A stretch of DNA of 64,000 bases from NCBI RefSeq assembly GCF_039545135.1, contig NZ_BAABRU010000005.1:186001-250000 (forward strand), in the 5' to 3' direction. Below, in pieces: positions 1-7,872 of this stretch. The stretch comes from Herpetosiphon gulosus. Lineage in GTDB: Bacteria; Chloroflexota; Chloroflexia; Chloroflexales; Herpetosiphonaceae. Made by a program: the position numbers and the translations under genes. The notes below the pieces were generated by a model. That model ran no database searches. It saw nothing but the letters and a program-made list of their open reading frames with translations, and was not told where the DNA came from. Every line of letters starts with the position of its first letter. Within the stretch, counting starts at the first letter, position 1.

Positions 1-2
1 CA

Positions 3-887
3 GCACCACAGGATGACGATTTTTGGCGGACTGCCTGTAGCACCAATCTAGCGGCAGGGGCAACTGTTTTAACTTGGCAATGGAGCGAACAAACCTGTTT
101 TCCAAGCGACGGCGGCCAAGATTGCAGTGCCAACGCCAATCTCGAAGGCTTTCAAATTAACGATCGTTTGGCTGGAACGCCGCTCGAATTAACCCGAGTT
201 AATCCTGAACAACGCCTGGTGTTTTTGGCTCCACGCACCATGCCCAGCCCAACCGACGAATGTTTGAGTGTGCAAGCCTTTCGTGGTTTGGCCGTTTCGC
301 TGCATAGTGAAGTGCTCTGTTTGCCTGCGCTTAAATTGGCAGCGGGCAGCTATACCCTCGCCCCAAGTTTGTTTAATTTGAATGCAGGTGTGGCTCAGCA
401 AACAGTTGGTGATGGCTGTCCGGCCTTGCCGATCAACCAAAGCCACTCAACCAAACTCAATTATCCCTATGTTAGCAGTTTGTTGCTGCTTCAACGCAAT
501 GCTGTAGCCGAAACTGCTTGTCGGCGTTACACTGCCAGCTGGTTTGATGGAAGTGTGAGCTTTATGTTACCGCGACTCGATCAATCAGTCGGTGGCTTGG
601 AATTAAGTTTTAGGGTCACAAGTCAACGTGAGCCAGCCAACGAAGCTTGCCCCGCCAGCGCCAGCTTGCAAATTGGGAGCGCTAGCCAAACAATTGATTT
701 AGCTGCTTGGCCCACGAATGGCGTGGTTACCATAGCTGTTGATCAAGCCTTGCTCGAACAAATTAGGCAATCGAATGACCCCAAATTGAACTTCACGCTT
801 CAAGCCGAGCGCCAACTTGCCAACCGCAACCAACGTTGCAGCAGCGAGCTAAGCGATTTTTCATTGAAACTAACGGTGCAACCATGA
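3..887 (+). CDS. Hypothetical exported/surface protein, 5' end outside window
   Basis: The reading frame is open from the left edge (first full codon at base 3), so the N-terminus and any signal peptide lie upstream. The visible 294 residues are rich in Ser, Ala, Leu, Asn and Cys (Cys pairs such as in ACSTN, QTCFP, QDCSA, DECLS, NEACP, QRCSS). The regular cysteines and beta-type composition suggest a folded extracytoplasmic domain. I do not recognise a family. The stop TGA overlaps the ATG of the downstream lipoprotein gene as ATGA, so the two are probably translationally coupled and may act together at the cell surface. Confidence 0.6.
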   Translation, partial: APQDDDFWRTACSTNLAAGATVLTWQWSEQTCFPSDGGQDCSANANLEGFQINDRLAGTPLELTRVNPEQRLVFLAPRTMPSPTDECLSVQAFRGLAVSLHSEVLCLPALKLAAGSYTLAPSLFNLNAGVAQQTVGDGCPALPINQSHSTKLNYPYVSSLLLLQRNAVAETACRRYTASWFDGSVSFMLPRLDQSVGGLELSFRVTSQREPANEACPASASLQIGSASQTIDLAAWPTNGVVTIAVDQALLEQIRQSNDPKLNFTLQAERQLANRNQRCSSELSDFSLKLTVQP

Positions 888-1918
888 AACGATGGCTTGG
901 AATTTTGTTAATTGGCCTCTTGGCTGCATGTCAACAGCAATCAGCAACCGCGCCAAGTCAAGCCCAAATTATGCCGCAAGTCTGGATCGATGCACCACTC
1001 ACTGGCAGCGCTTTGGAACTAGGCGAGATTCAAGTGCTGGCCCATGGCTATCATCCAATGGGCCTGAGCACGATTGAATTAAGCGTTAATGACCAAGTTG
1101 TGGCAACCCAAACGCCAACCATGCGCGGTTCACAATTTGGCTATGCTACCCTTAAATGGCAGCCGAGCCAAGCCGCCGCCTACCGTTTAGTCGTGCGTGC
1201 CCAAAGCAGCCAAGGCCAATGGAGTGATCCGGCGAGCGCTGAGGTGGCAGTTGGTCAGATTAATACCCTGCGTGTGGTGGCCCTGCCCAGTGCCACCAGC
1301 GTGCCGAGTGTCACCACAACCCCAACCACAACCCCGACTGCTACGCCAACGAGTTCACCAACGTTAACTGCAACACCAACCCGACTAATTCCCAGTAGTA
1401 CGCCCCGCCCATCGTCAACGATCGTTCGGCCATCAAATACGCCTGTGCGCAGTACCAATACACCAGTGCCGCCGACGACGACCGATACGCCCGTACCGCC
1501 AACGCCAACTGAAACGCCTGTGCCACCAACTGCAACCGATACGCCCGTGCCGCCAACGCCAACCGACACGCCTATGCCAATTCTGCCGCCGATTATTGGC
1601 GAGCCTGTAGCCTCAACTCGGGCCTTTGCCGAACAAAATCTCTGTGGCATGCCCGACCAAATTACGATCAGCGTGTCAGTCGATAATTTGCCTGCTGGCG
1701 ATGTTAGCTTGTACTATCACGCTGGGCCAAGCCGCTGGCAATCGACGGTCATGCAAGGTGGTGCTGGTAATTGGAGCCGTACTTTGCTTGCCAGTCGCGA
1801 AATGTCAGGCCAACGTTTTGGTTCATTCGAATACTATATTTTGGCTCAAGGTAGCGATGGTCAATCAGCTAAATCACAAGTCTATGGCGGCATCGAGTAT
1901 TTGCCATGTAACCCTTAA
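884..1918 (+). CDS. Lipoprotein with Thr/Pro repeat linker
   Basis: A 344-residue predicted lipoprotein. The start at 884 is chosen because it begins a type-II signal peptide (MKRWLGILLIGLLAAC, lipobox LAAC, lipidated Cys16) and overlaps the upstream stop as ATGA. Residues about 30-125 look like an Ig/beta-sandwich domain; about 145-235 are a low-complexity Thr/Pro linker with perfect 9-residue repeats of the type DTPVPPTPT; the C-terminal 110 residues form a second small domain with two Cys. Such TPT linkers are common in exported Chloroflexota proteins (established pattern). Ligand and function are unknown. Confidence 0.75.
   Translation: MKRWLGILLIGLLAACQQQSATAPSQAQIMPQVWIDAPLTGSALELGEIQVLAHGYHPMGLSTIELSVNDQVVATQTPTMRGSQFGYATLKWQPSQAAAYRLVVRAQSSQGQWSDPASAEVAVGQINTLRVVALPSATSVPSVTTTPTTTPTATPTSSPTLTATPTRLIPSSTPRPSSTIVRPSNTPVRSTNTPVPPTTTDTPVPPTPTETPVPPTATDTPVPPTPTDTPMPILPPIIGEPVASTRAFAEQNLCGMPDQITISVSVDNLPAGDVSLYYHAGPSRWQSTVMQGGAGNWSRTLLASREMSGQRFGSFEYYILAQGSDGQSAKSQVYGGIEYLPCNP
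1457..1576 (+). repeat. 27-bp in-frame tandem repeat (Thr/Pro linker)
   Basis: Four complete 27-bp units (1457, 1484, 1511, 1538) plus a partial fifth encode NTPVPPTTT, DTPVPPTPT, ETPVPPTAT, DTPVPPTPT and DTPM. The period is a multiple of three, so length changes by slippage would keep the frame; the linker length may vary between strains. Confidence 0.9.
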
Positions 1919-1954
1919 CCCAAGGAGGACGGATGAAGGATGAGGGATGAAGAG

Positions 1955-2148
1955 AAGAATATAGAACATAGGGTTTTTAACGCAGAGGCACAGAGTATTA
2001 GGCTATCGGCTATCGGAACGGTTTTTGATTATTTCAAAAATTCTCTACTCCAAAAGCCGATAGCCCAACCTCTCTTTGTGTAGCTTCGTGTCCTTCGTGG
2101 ATCGATACTCCCAATCTCCTATGTTCATGCTGGTTGTTCTATATTCTT
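1955..2148. repeat. Nested inverted-repeat (fold-back) island
   Basis: The ends are a perfect 13-bp inverted repeat, AAGAATATAGAAC at 1955-1967 and its complement at 2136-2148. Inside, GGCTATCGG occurs at 2001 and 2008 and its complement at 2057-2065. The island also carries the dispersed phrases TTAACGCAGAGGC (about 1977) and CTTCGTGTCCTTCGTGGAT (2084-2102). It stops 2 bp from the stop codon of the minus-strand transglycosylase gene. No coding potential is seen; it may be a non-autonomous element or a 3'-end RNA structure. Confidence 0.7.
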
Positions 2149-2150
2149 AC

Positions 2151-4454
2151 TTATGGTTGCTGATACAAGCGCCGATAGGCTCCATAGTTGGCGTAAACCA
2201 CTTCAACATAGTGGCGAGTTTCAGCATAATCAATAATTTCAATAAAACGGTCGGGATCAGCCACAACTCGACCATCTGCCCAACGCTCGGCATTGCCAGG
2301 CCCACCGTTATAGGCGGCAAATGCGCCGGGTAGACTGCCACTCATATATTCAATTTGGGCATCGATATAATAAGCTCCAAAACGAATTGAGGTCACCGGA
2401 TTATACAAATCATCGACACTAAAGCCTTCGATGCCTAAATTCTGGGCAATACCCTCGCCAGTGCTGGGCATCACTTGGGCCAAGCCACGCGCCCCCACCC
2501 ATGAAGTTGCATTGGGGTTAAAAATACTCTCTTGGCGCATAACTGCATATAACACCCGTGGATCAAGCCCAAACTCTTGGCTTTTGGTCACAACCGCGCT
2601 GGGATACGGCGTGGGATAAAGCAATTGGCGAATTGCCACACTTGGCTCCCCAGCCTCAATTGGCGCAAGTTGCACCAACTTTTGAGCTGTAGTCACGGTA
2701 GCATAGGGCATATCGCTACGCAACGCTGCCAATGCCACCCGATAGATACTAAATGGATTATTCAAGGCAGCATCACGTGCCGCAATCCACTCGGTTTGGG
2801 CTTCGCTATGCAAATCAGTCCAGCTTAGTTCTTCGGCACGCAAACTATATGGCTCAGTATCTAAGGTGTCACTGGTTGGCGCAGTTGACCAACTGGCGAT
2901 CCATTGCCAGCCTGCTTGCTCAGCCTCGGGGCTAATTGGTGAACCAATCGGCAATTGATCGCCATCGTTAATATTGAGGGCATCAGCAACCCGCGCCGCA
3001 TAGTAGGAATTGGGATCAGCCGCTTGGGCCGAACGTAGCAATTGTTCGCCTTTTTCCCGATTACCACGGCTAATTTCCAAGCGCCCAAGCCAATAATAGC
3101 CCTCAGCGCGGGGCGGCCCAATATTGCTATCACCCAATAATTGCCAAACTGCCGCTGCCTGCTCAACTTGCCCAGTATCCCACGCATAACGGCCTGCGGC
3201 ATGCAAAGCTTGCTGGCCTTCGTGGCTCCAAGGGTAGCGCTGACCAAGCATAATTTGTGCATTCGCCGTTGCCGCCGGATCGCCGCTCCACGAGATAATT
3301 TCGACTATGCGGCGTAAGGCTTCGGGTGCTAACGGATCATCGGGATAGCGCTCGGCAAAATCGAGATAGGCCAAACGCGAACCTTCACGATCACCAGCTT
3401 GGCCTTGAGTCTGAATCGCATCAAGTCGTGCTTGGCGGCCAATCGGCAGCTCTGCAAAACGCTCGGCGATGCTATTGAAGGCTGCTTGCGCCCCAGCATA
3501 ATCATCAAGCTGGCGCAATGCCAAAGCCCGTTTGCGCTCGATTTCAGCGGCTTCTTCGCCAGCAAGACCATTGGCAAGCACTTGGTCGAACAAACTGACA
3601 GCATCAAGATATTGACCATGGTTGTAGGCAATGCCAGCGGCAGCCAGCACTGGGGTTGATTCACCCAAAGCAGCCAGTTCATCAATCGCAATTGGCGCTT
3701 CGCTCAAACTGGGATGTTGGTTAATGATTTCGCGCAGCCATGTTCGAGCTTGTTCAGTTTTGCCCAAGCGCTGAGCACGTCGTGCCGCATCAAGCAAGGT
3801 TGTTGAGCGAAAACTCGGGGTGCGGGCAAAGCTCAAAATAACTTCGATTTGGGCCAATGCTTGTTCAGCCTGACCCGTTTGGTCATAAAATTCTAAGGCT
3901 TTGTTTAAACTGGTGACTCGCTGTGGACCAGCCATATCGTAGCGTCCGCTGGCAGCATAGGCCGCAATCGCTTGCTCGGTTTGGTTGGTCGCTTGCAATT
4001 GGGCGGCGCGGCGCTGAGCAGCATAGCCACTCAACAAGCCTTTAAGATCTTCATATTGTTGATAGGCTTCGATCGCGATCGCATGATCGCCTTGAATTTC
4101 CGCGACCCGTCCCAGCAAAAAGAGCGCTCGCAAATGCCATTGATCGTGGGTTTGCACGTTGATAAAGGCACTTAATTGCGACCACGCAGCGGCCCAATCT
4201 TGGCGTAAGAAGGCACTATAAGCCACGCCAAATTTGGCTACTCGTGCTTCGGGCGCATCAGGATATTGCAATAAAACCTGTTGATAATCGCTCAAGGCCA
4301 AATCAACTTGGTTGGCTTGTTGATGTTGTTCGGCTTGTTGCAACAATTGGGCAGGGGATGGTAGAGGCGTGGTGGTTGGTTGGCCCACAACATCGCGGCT
4401 ACAACTAGCTAAAAGCAGCACAATCAAGGCTACGTGTGGAATTTTTTTAAGCAT
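2151..4454 (-). CDS. Soluble lytic transglycosylase-type lipoprotein with TPR repeats
   Basis: A 767-residue protein predicted to cleave the peptidoglycan glycan strand with formation of 1,6-anhydromuramyl ends. The start at 4454 gives a lipoprotein signal (MLKKIPHVALIVLLLASC, Cys18) and has GAGA 8 nt upstream; longer in-frame starts add only charged residues before the signal peptide. Residues about 35-600 are helical TPR-like repeats (many AxxAY/Y..GxxxEA units). The C-terminal 140 residues are an SLT domain: the catalytic Glu lies in AVMRQESIFNP (about residue 641), followed by GLAQVMPSTG and AAYNGGPGN, the usual signature order. It acts in the cell envelope. Confidence 0.9.
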   Translation of the reverse strand: MLKKIPHVALIVLLLASCSRDVVGQPTTTPLPSPAQLLQQAEQHQQANQVDLALSDYQQVLLQYPDAPEARVAKFGVAYSAFLRQDWAAAWSQLSAFINVQTHDQWHLRALFLLGRVAEIQGDHAIAIEAYQQYEDLKGLLSGYAAQRRAAQLQATNQTEQAIAAYAASGRYDMAGPQRVTSLNKALEFYDQTGQAEQALAQIEVILSFARTPSFRSTTLLDAARRAQRLGKTEQARTWLREIINQHPSLSEAPIAIDELAALGESTPVLAAAGIAYNHGQYLDAVSLFDQVLANGLAGEEAAEIERKRALALRQLDDYAGAQAAFNSIAERFAELPIGRQARLDAIQTQGQAGDREGSRLAYLDFAERYPDDPLAPEALRRIVEIISWSGDPAATANAQIMLGQRYPWSHEGQQALHAAGRYAWDTGQVEQAAAVWQLLGDSNIGPPRAEGYYWLGRLEISRGNREKGEQLLRSAQAADPNSYYAARVADALNINDGDQLPIGSPISPEAEQAGWQWIASWSTAPTSDTLDTEPYSLRAEELSWTDLHSEAQTEWIAARDAALNNPFSIYRVALAALRSDMPYATVTTAQKLVQLAPIEAGEPSVAIRQLLYPTPYPSAVVTKSQEFGLDPRVLYAVMRQESIFNPNATSWVGARGLAQVMPSTGEGIAQNLGIEGFSVDDLYNPVTSIRFGAYYIDAQIEYMSGSLPGAFAAYNGGPGNAERWADGRVVADPDRFIEIIDYAETRHYVEVVYANYGAYRRLYQQP

Positions 4455-4678
4455 AATAATCTCATCGCGCTTCATGGCAGCCATTGTAGCATAGCGAGCT
4501 TGCAAACTCCGTGCCAACTGGCTAAGAACTTGATGAGATTTTTCAGTATTTCGCTTAACAATTGCCAAATCCCGCTTGATACCTAGGCCAAATGCACCCA
4601 AAGCCCTAGCGCAATCGCTTAATTGTATGGTTCAATAGCAGCATTGATTTTTGAAATGTGAGATAAGGAGCGATTTCG

Positions 4679-5044
4679 ATGAACTTTGGGCTTGTGGAAA
4701 AACCACCCCTACGCTATCTGCTTGGGCCACAGCAACAACCAGTGTTGCAAAAACTGAGTGAAATTAACTTGCTTTTAGAATATTGTTTTGGCGAAAGTTG
4801 CGATAATTTAGCATTGTATCCTGAAAATTTAACTGCTGGCTTTTTTGATTTAAGTAGCCGTGAGGCTGGCGAAATTTTAACCAAGCTGCGCCAATATAAT
4901 ATCCATGCCGCAATTATTGTTGATTTAACCACCTATGCCCATAGCCAATATTTTGCCGAAATGGCGTATGAAGAGAATAAACGGGGCTTTTGCTATTTCT
5001 GCGCTACGGTTGCCGAAGCAGAGGCTTGGTTTGCCCGCCGCTAA
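4679..5044 (+). CDS. DUF4180 domain protein
   Basis: A 121-residue cytoplasmic protein. The pattern FFDLSSREAGEILTKL then AAIIVDLTTYAHSQYFAEMAYEENKRG then a C-terminal FCATVAEAEAWF matches my recollection of the DUF4180 family in length and motif order. No biochemical role is established for that family to my knowledge. An RBS-like GATAAGGAG lies just upstream of the ATG. The stop overlaps by 4 bp the stop of the convergent ATP-grasp gene. Confidence 0.7.
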   Translation: MNFGLVEKPPLRYLLGPQQQPVLQKLSEINLLLEYCFGESCDNLALYPENLTAGFFDLSSREAGEILTKLRQYNIHAAIIVDLTTYAHSQYFAEMAYEENKRGFCYFCATVAEAEAWFARR

Positions 5045-5943
5045 TCTGCGAAACGTTGCGCCAAGGCTTGAAATAGCTCTTGGGCGTTAGTATGGTCGGG
5101 CAAGCCCGAAACTTGGCCGTCGCCAAGCTCGATAATCAGCCAATCGCCTGTTTGGGTCAAGGCCAGATCTAATGTCCAAAAACGACTTTGGATTTGTTGG
5201 GCCAGCGCAGTATAGCGCGACCAATCAGGGTTTGGCTGGCTTGGCTGATGATCCCAGTAGGGTGTAGCCCACAACATCGTTCCATCAAGCCAAAAGCTAC
5301 GATACTCGTAGGCCAAGGCTAAGCCACTTTGCTGGTGCGTTTGCCAAATCTGCAATGGATGCCATGCCCGTAACACCACCCCGCCAACCAAGGCCTCAGC
5401 TTGGCGTTGAATAAATGTTTGAATCACGCGGGCACTTTGGGCTTGGTCTGTGGCGTTGGCAATAAAGCAGGCTTCGTACCATTCATGTTTGCGCGATTTT
5501 ACATAATCTTTGATGATTAAGGCTTGCTGATCAAAATAGATCGCTGCCCGTGCTGCAATGCTGGCAGCATCCAAACCTTGCTCCTGTGGAAACACCAAAC
5601 TAGCCGGAGTCTGGTCGCCAAGCAAGGGTAAGACATTCGGCAAGTGATGACAAGCGGCATATGCAGCGGCATCATTAATTAATTGGTAGTTTTTAGCGGC
5701 CAAGCCTTGTGCGAGTTGTTGATACTGTGCAAGGTTGAGTATCCACCCACGATAGATTGCGAGGGTTGGTTCAGAAGTAACAGTCACACGGCGCAAGGCC
5801 TGCTTGATCGCACCCTCAAGCAACGCCTCAAGATCGATTACCGCCCAAGTCAGCCCTAGTGTTTCGGCGGCAACAGCTTCCGCTGCATACACAGCATCAA
5901 CGTTGGGCAAATTAAATGGCTCGGCGGGGAAAAGGATTAGCAT
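5041..5943 (-). CDS. ATP-grasp domain protein (R2K-like)
   Basis: A 300-residue protein resembling ATP-grasp ligases of the R2K/DUF4343 type. Supporting signs are ALIIKDYVKSRKHEWYEA (lysine region for ATP), EYRSFWLDG (acidic/basic pair) and, near the C-terminus, WLIIELGDGQVSGLP, which resembles the metal-binding ELxxGQ end of these ligases. Such proteins join a carboxylate to an amine using ATP, and several are linked to peptide tagging or RNA-repair systems (family knowledge); the substrate here cannot be told. It is convergent with the DUF4180 gene, stops overlapping by 4 bp. Confidence 0.65.
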   Translation of the reverse strand: MLILFPAEPFNLPNVDAVYAAEAVAAETLGLTWAVIDLEALLEGAIKQALRRVTVTSEPTLAIYRGWILNLAQYQQLAQGLAAKNYQLINDAAAYAACHHLPNVLPLLGDQTPASLVFPQEQGLDAASIAARAAIYFDQQALIIKDYVKSRKHEWYEACFIANATDQAQSARVIQTFIQRQAEALVGGVVLRAWHPLQIWQTHQQSGLALAYEYRSFWLDGTMLWATPYWDHQPSQPNPDWSRYTALAQQIQSRFWTLDLALTQTGDWLIIELGDGQVSGLPDHTNAQELFQALAQRFAD

Positions 5944-6008
5944 TATACAGTACCTTTTATTGGTTTATAGTTTGTGTTGAGTGTAGCATACCAAGTTAGT
6001 AGTAGCAT

Positions 6009-6055
6009 TTAACGCAGAGGCGAGAGAAAATTAATACTCTGCGCCTCTGCGTTAA
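6009..6055. repeat. Inverted repeat in the 5944-6311 gap
   Basis: TTAACGCAGAGGCG at 6009-6022 faces its complement at 6042-6055; with AGAG/CTCT the stem extends to about 18 bp with one bulge and a short AT-rich loop. The same unit occurs singly near 1977 and 36618. The rest of this 368-bp gap holds the CATCCCTCATCC-type phrases (about 6109-6135) and the nuo promoter, but no gene. Confidence 0.85.
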
Positions 6056-6245
6056 ACCTAGCCCCTCGCCACTGACCTCTGATCGCTAAACGATACCTTT
6101 TGGACTTCATCCCTCATCCCTCATCCTTCATCCTTTTATCAGCTACTCAAAATTGGCTGAATCGGGTATCATAGGCAGTAGAACGCAAAGTCAATTTAGC
6201 CGCGTCAGATTGCCGCAAAACGCGGGTGAGCGTACTTTGTCCTTT

Positions 6246-6273
6246 TTGACACAATCATCAATAAGGATATAAT
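6246..6273 (+). promoter_or_regulatory. Sigma-70-type promoter of the nuo operon
   Basis: TTGACA at 6246-6251 and TATAAT at 6268-6273 are both exact consensus hexamers separated by 16 bp. Transcription would start near 6280, which places the RNA start on or after an ATG at 6279 and supports translation from the next in-frame ATG at 6312. Confidence 0.8.
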
Positions 6274-6311
6274 TCGTTATGCCGATTGTGTCCGTGCCGG
6301 AGGAGCAGCTT

Positions 6312-6668
6312 ATGCTACGGCCATTTTTGCCGATCTTCATTATCTTTGTTGTTGGGGTGGTGATTCCCGTGGCAGCCTTGGTGCTGTCGGCCATCCTTGG
6401 CCCCAAAAAAGCAACAAAGCGCAAACTCATCCCTTACGAATCAGGGATGACCCCGCTGGGCGATGCTATGCAACGGATGCCAGTCCGTTTCTATGTGGTT
6501 GCCATGCTGTTCATCTTGTTCGATATTGAAATTATCTTTTTAATGCCCTACGCACTTTATTTCCGCCAAATGGGCCTATTTGGGCTAGCCGAAATGGGCG
6601 CATTTATGGGCATTCTGCTAGTTGGTTTTGTCTACATCTGGCGGAAAGGGGCGCTCCGATGGGATTAG
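6312..6668 (+). CDS. nuoA: NADH-quinone oxidoreductase subunit A
   Basis: Membrane subunit of complex I (118 residues) with three predicted transmembrane helices: [33 protein letters not shown] and the C-terminal [15 protein letters not shown]. The conserved loop [12 protein letters not shown] and the [12 protein letters not shown] helix are typical NuoA signatures. The start at 6312 is preferred over ATG 6279 because GGAGGAG lies 6 nt upstream and because the consensus promoter would put the RNA start at about 6280. It is the first gene of the cluster and overlaps nuoB by 10 bp. Confidence 0.95.
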   Translation: MLRPFLPIFIIFVVGVVIPVAALVLSAILGPKKATKRKLIPYESGMTPLGDAMQRMPVRFYVVAMLFILFDIEIIFLMPYALYFRQMGLFGLAEMGAFMGILLVGFVYIWRKGALRWD

Positions 6669-7198
6669 AAGAAAAAGCTGGCGATTTGGGGATTGTTACG
6701 ACAACCCTCGAAGGTGTCGTCAATTGGGGTCGCACCAAGGCCATGTGGCCGATGTTGTTTGGGTTGGCTTGCTGTGCAATCGAAATGATGGCCGGTCAAG
6801 CCTCAAATTACGACATGTCACGCTTTGGGCTGGAGTTGATGCGGGCCTCACCGCGCCAAGCCGATTTGATGATTGTGGCTGGGCGGGTCAGCCGTAAAAT
6901 GGCTCCAGTGTTACGCCGCCTCTACGACCAAATGCCCGAACCCAAGTGGGTTGTGGCCATGGGCGATTGTGCCTCGTGTGGTGGGGTCTACAACAACTAT
7001 GCGATCGTGCAAGGTGTTGACGAAATTGTGCCAGTCGATGTCTATGTAGCTGGCTGCCCACCCCGCCCTGAAGCCTTGATCGACGGGATTTTGCAATTGC
7101 ACGAGAAGATCAAGCGCGACAAAATTACCGATCACGCCGATGGCAAGCCGATTCGGCTCGAACAAGCAGAACGTGGCGCACTTAAGCCACTTGGCTAA
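6659..7198 (+). CDS. nuoB: NADH-quinone oxidoreductase subunit B
   Basis: A 179-residue peripheral-arm subunit carrying iron-sulfur cluster N2, the last electron carrier before quinone. The ligands are visible: the tandem cysteines in [18 protein letters not shown] and [11 protein letters not shown]. The start lies inside the end of nuoA (10-bp overlap), and upstream GGAAAGGGG can serve as RBS. A structured 150-bp spacer follows before nuoC. Confidence 0.97.
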   Translation: MGLEEKAGDLGIVTTTLEGVVNWGRTKAMWPMLFGLACCAIEMMAGQASNYDMSRFGLELMRASPRQADLMIVAGRVSRKMAPVLRRLYDQMPEPKWVVAMGDCASCGGVYNNYAIVQGVDEIVPVDVYVAGCPPRPEALIDGILQLHEKIKRDKITDHADGKPIRLEQAERGALKPLG

Positions 7199-7217
7199 AT
7201 TTCGCCAATCTGTCGTG

Positions 7218-7264
7218 GGGCAATGGGCCTTGATCACCGGCGATCAAGCGCTAAGGCATTGCCC
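7218..7264. repeat. Cruciform-like inverted repeat between nuoB and nuoC
   Basis: GGGCAATG at 7218-7225 pairs with CATTGCCC at 7257-7264, and within it CTTGATC (7229-7235) pairs with GATCAAG (7242-7248). This would fold as a long hairpin in the mRNA. There is no T-tract, so it looks more like a REP-type or mRNA-stability element than a terminator. Confidence 0.75.
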
Positions 7265-7350
7265 TACGTTGTATTTGGTGCAACCATTACGCTGGCAACG
7301 CCCTGTTGCAGCGTCTCGCCGTGGCTGCGTCACTCTTCATTGAGGAAGCT

Positions 7351-7866
7351 ATGATTGATAGAGCAACCTTGGAGCAGCGCGTTTCTGCCCAATTCCCTAC
7401 CGTTCGCATTGGCGATGAATCCGGCGATTTGTGCTTCACCGTCGAACGCCAGCAATTGCCAGCGCTGGCTGGTTGGCTGCGCGATGAGCCTGATCTCGCC
7501 TTTACCTTTTTAAATCAATTATGTGGGGTCGATTACCTCGGACGTGATCCACGCTTTGAGGTAGTGGTTCATTTGACCTCATTTCAAAATAAAATGCGGG
7601 TAACGTTGCATATCGAAGTGCCCGAAGCCGAACCAACCATTCCAACTTTGGCTCGGCTGTTTCCAACTGCCAACTTCCAAGAGCGCGAAACCTACGATAT
7701 GTTTGGCATCATCTTCACGGGGCATCCGGGCTTGGAACGCATTTTGATGCCCGAGGACTGGTTAGGCCATCCCCAGCGCAAGGATCATCCCTTGGGCTAT
7801 GAGGAAGTGGCCTTCACCCATAACGAAGATTGGATTTATGCCAATAAGCCCTTCGCGAAGGAGTAA
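7351..7866 (+). CDS. nuoC: NADH-quinone oxidoreductase subunit C
   Basis: A 171-residue hydrophilic subunit of the complex I connecting arm. The start at 7351 has TGAGGAAGCT immediately upstream; the in-frame ATG at 7306 has no RBS. Diagnostic for NuoC is [26 protein letters not shown] followed by [10 protein letters not shown]. It is separate from nuoD (6-bp gap) rather than fused as in Escherichia coli. Confidence 0.96.
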   Translation: MIDRATLEQRVSAQFPTVRIGDESGDLCFTVERQQLPALAGWLRDEPDLAFTFLNQLCGVDYLGRDPRFEVVVHLTSFQNKMRVTLHIEVPEAEPTIPTLARLFPTANFQERETYDMFGIIFTGHPGLERILMPEDWLGHPQRKDHPLGYEEVAFTHNEDWIYANKPFAKE

Positions 7867-7872
7867 TGCGCT

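Noticed and set aside
1457-1576. Possible CRISPR-like array
   Set aside because: Units are contiguous without spacers and lie in frame within a coding linker.
1255-1650. Minus-strand frame rich in GVSVGVGGTGVSV
   Set aside because: It is the antisense of the Thr/Pro repeat linker of the lipoprotein; codon periodicity belongs to the plus strand.
6279-6311. Upstream ATG of nuoA
   Set aside because: The consensus -10 box ends at 6273, so RNA would begin at about this codon, while ATG 6312 has an ideal RBS.
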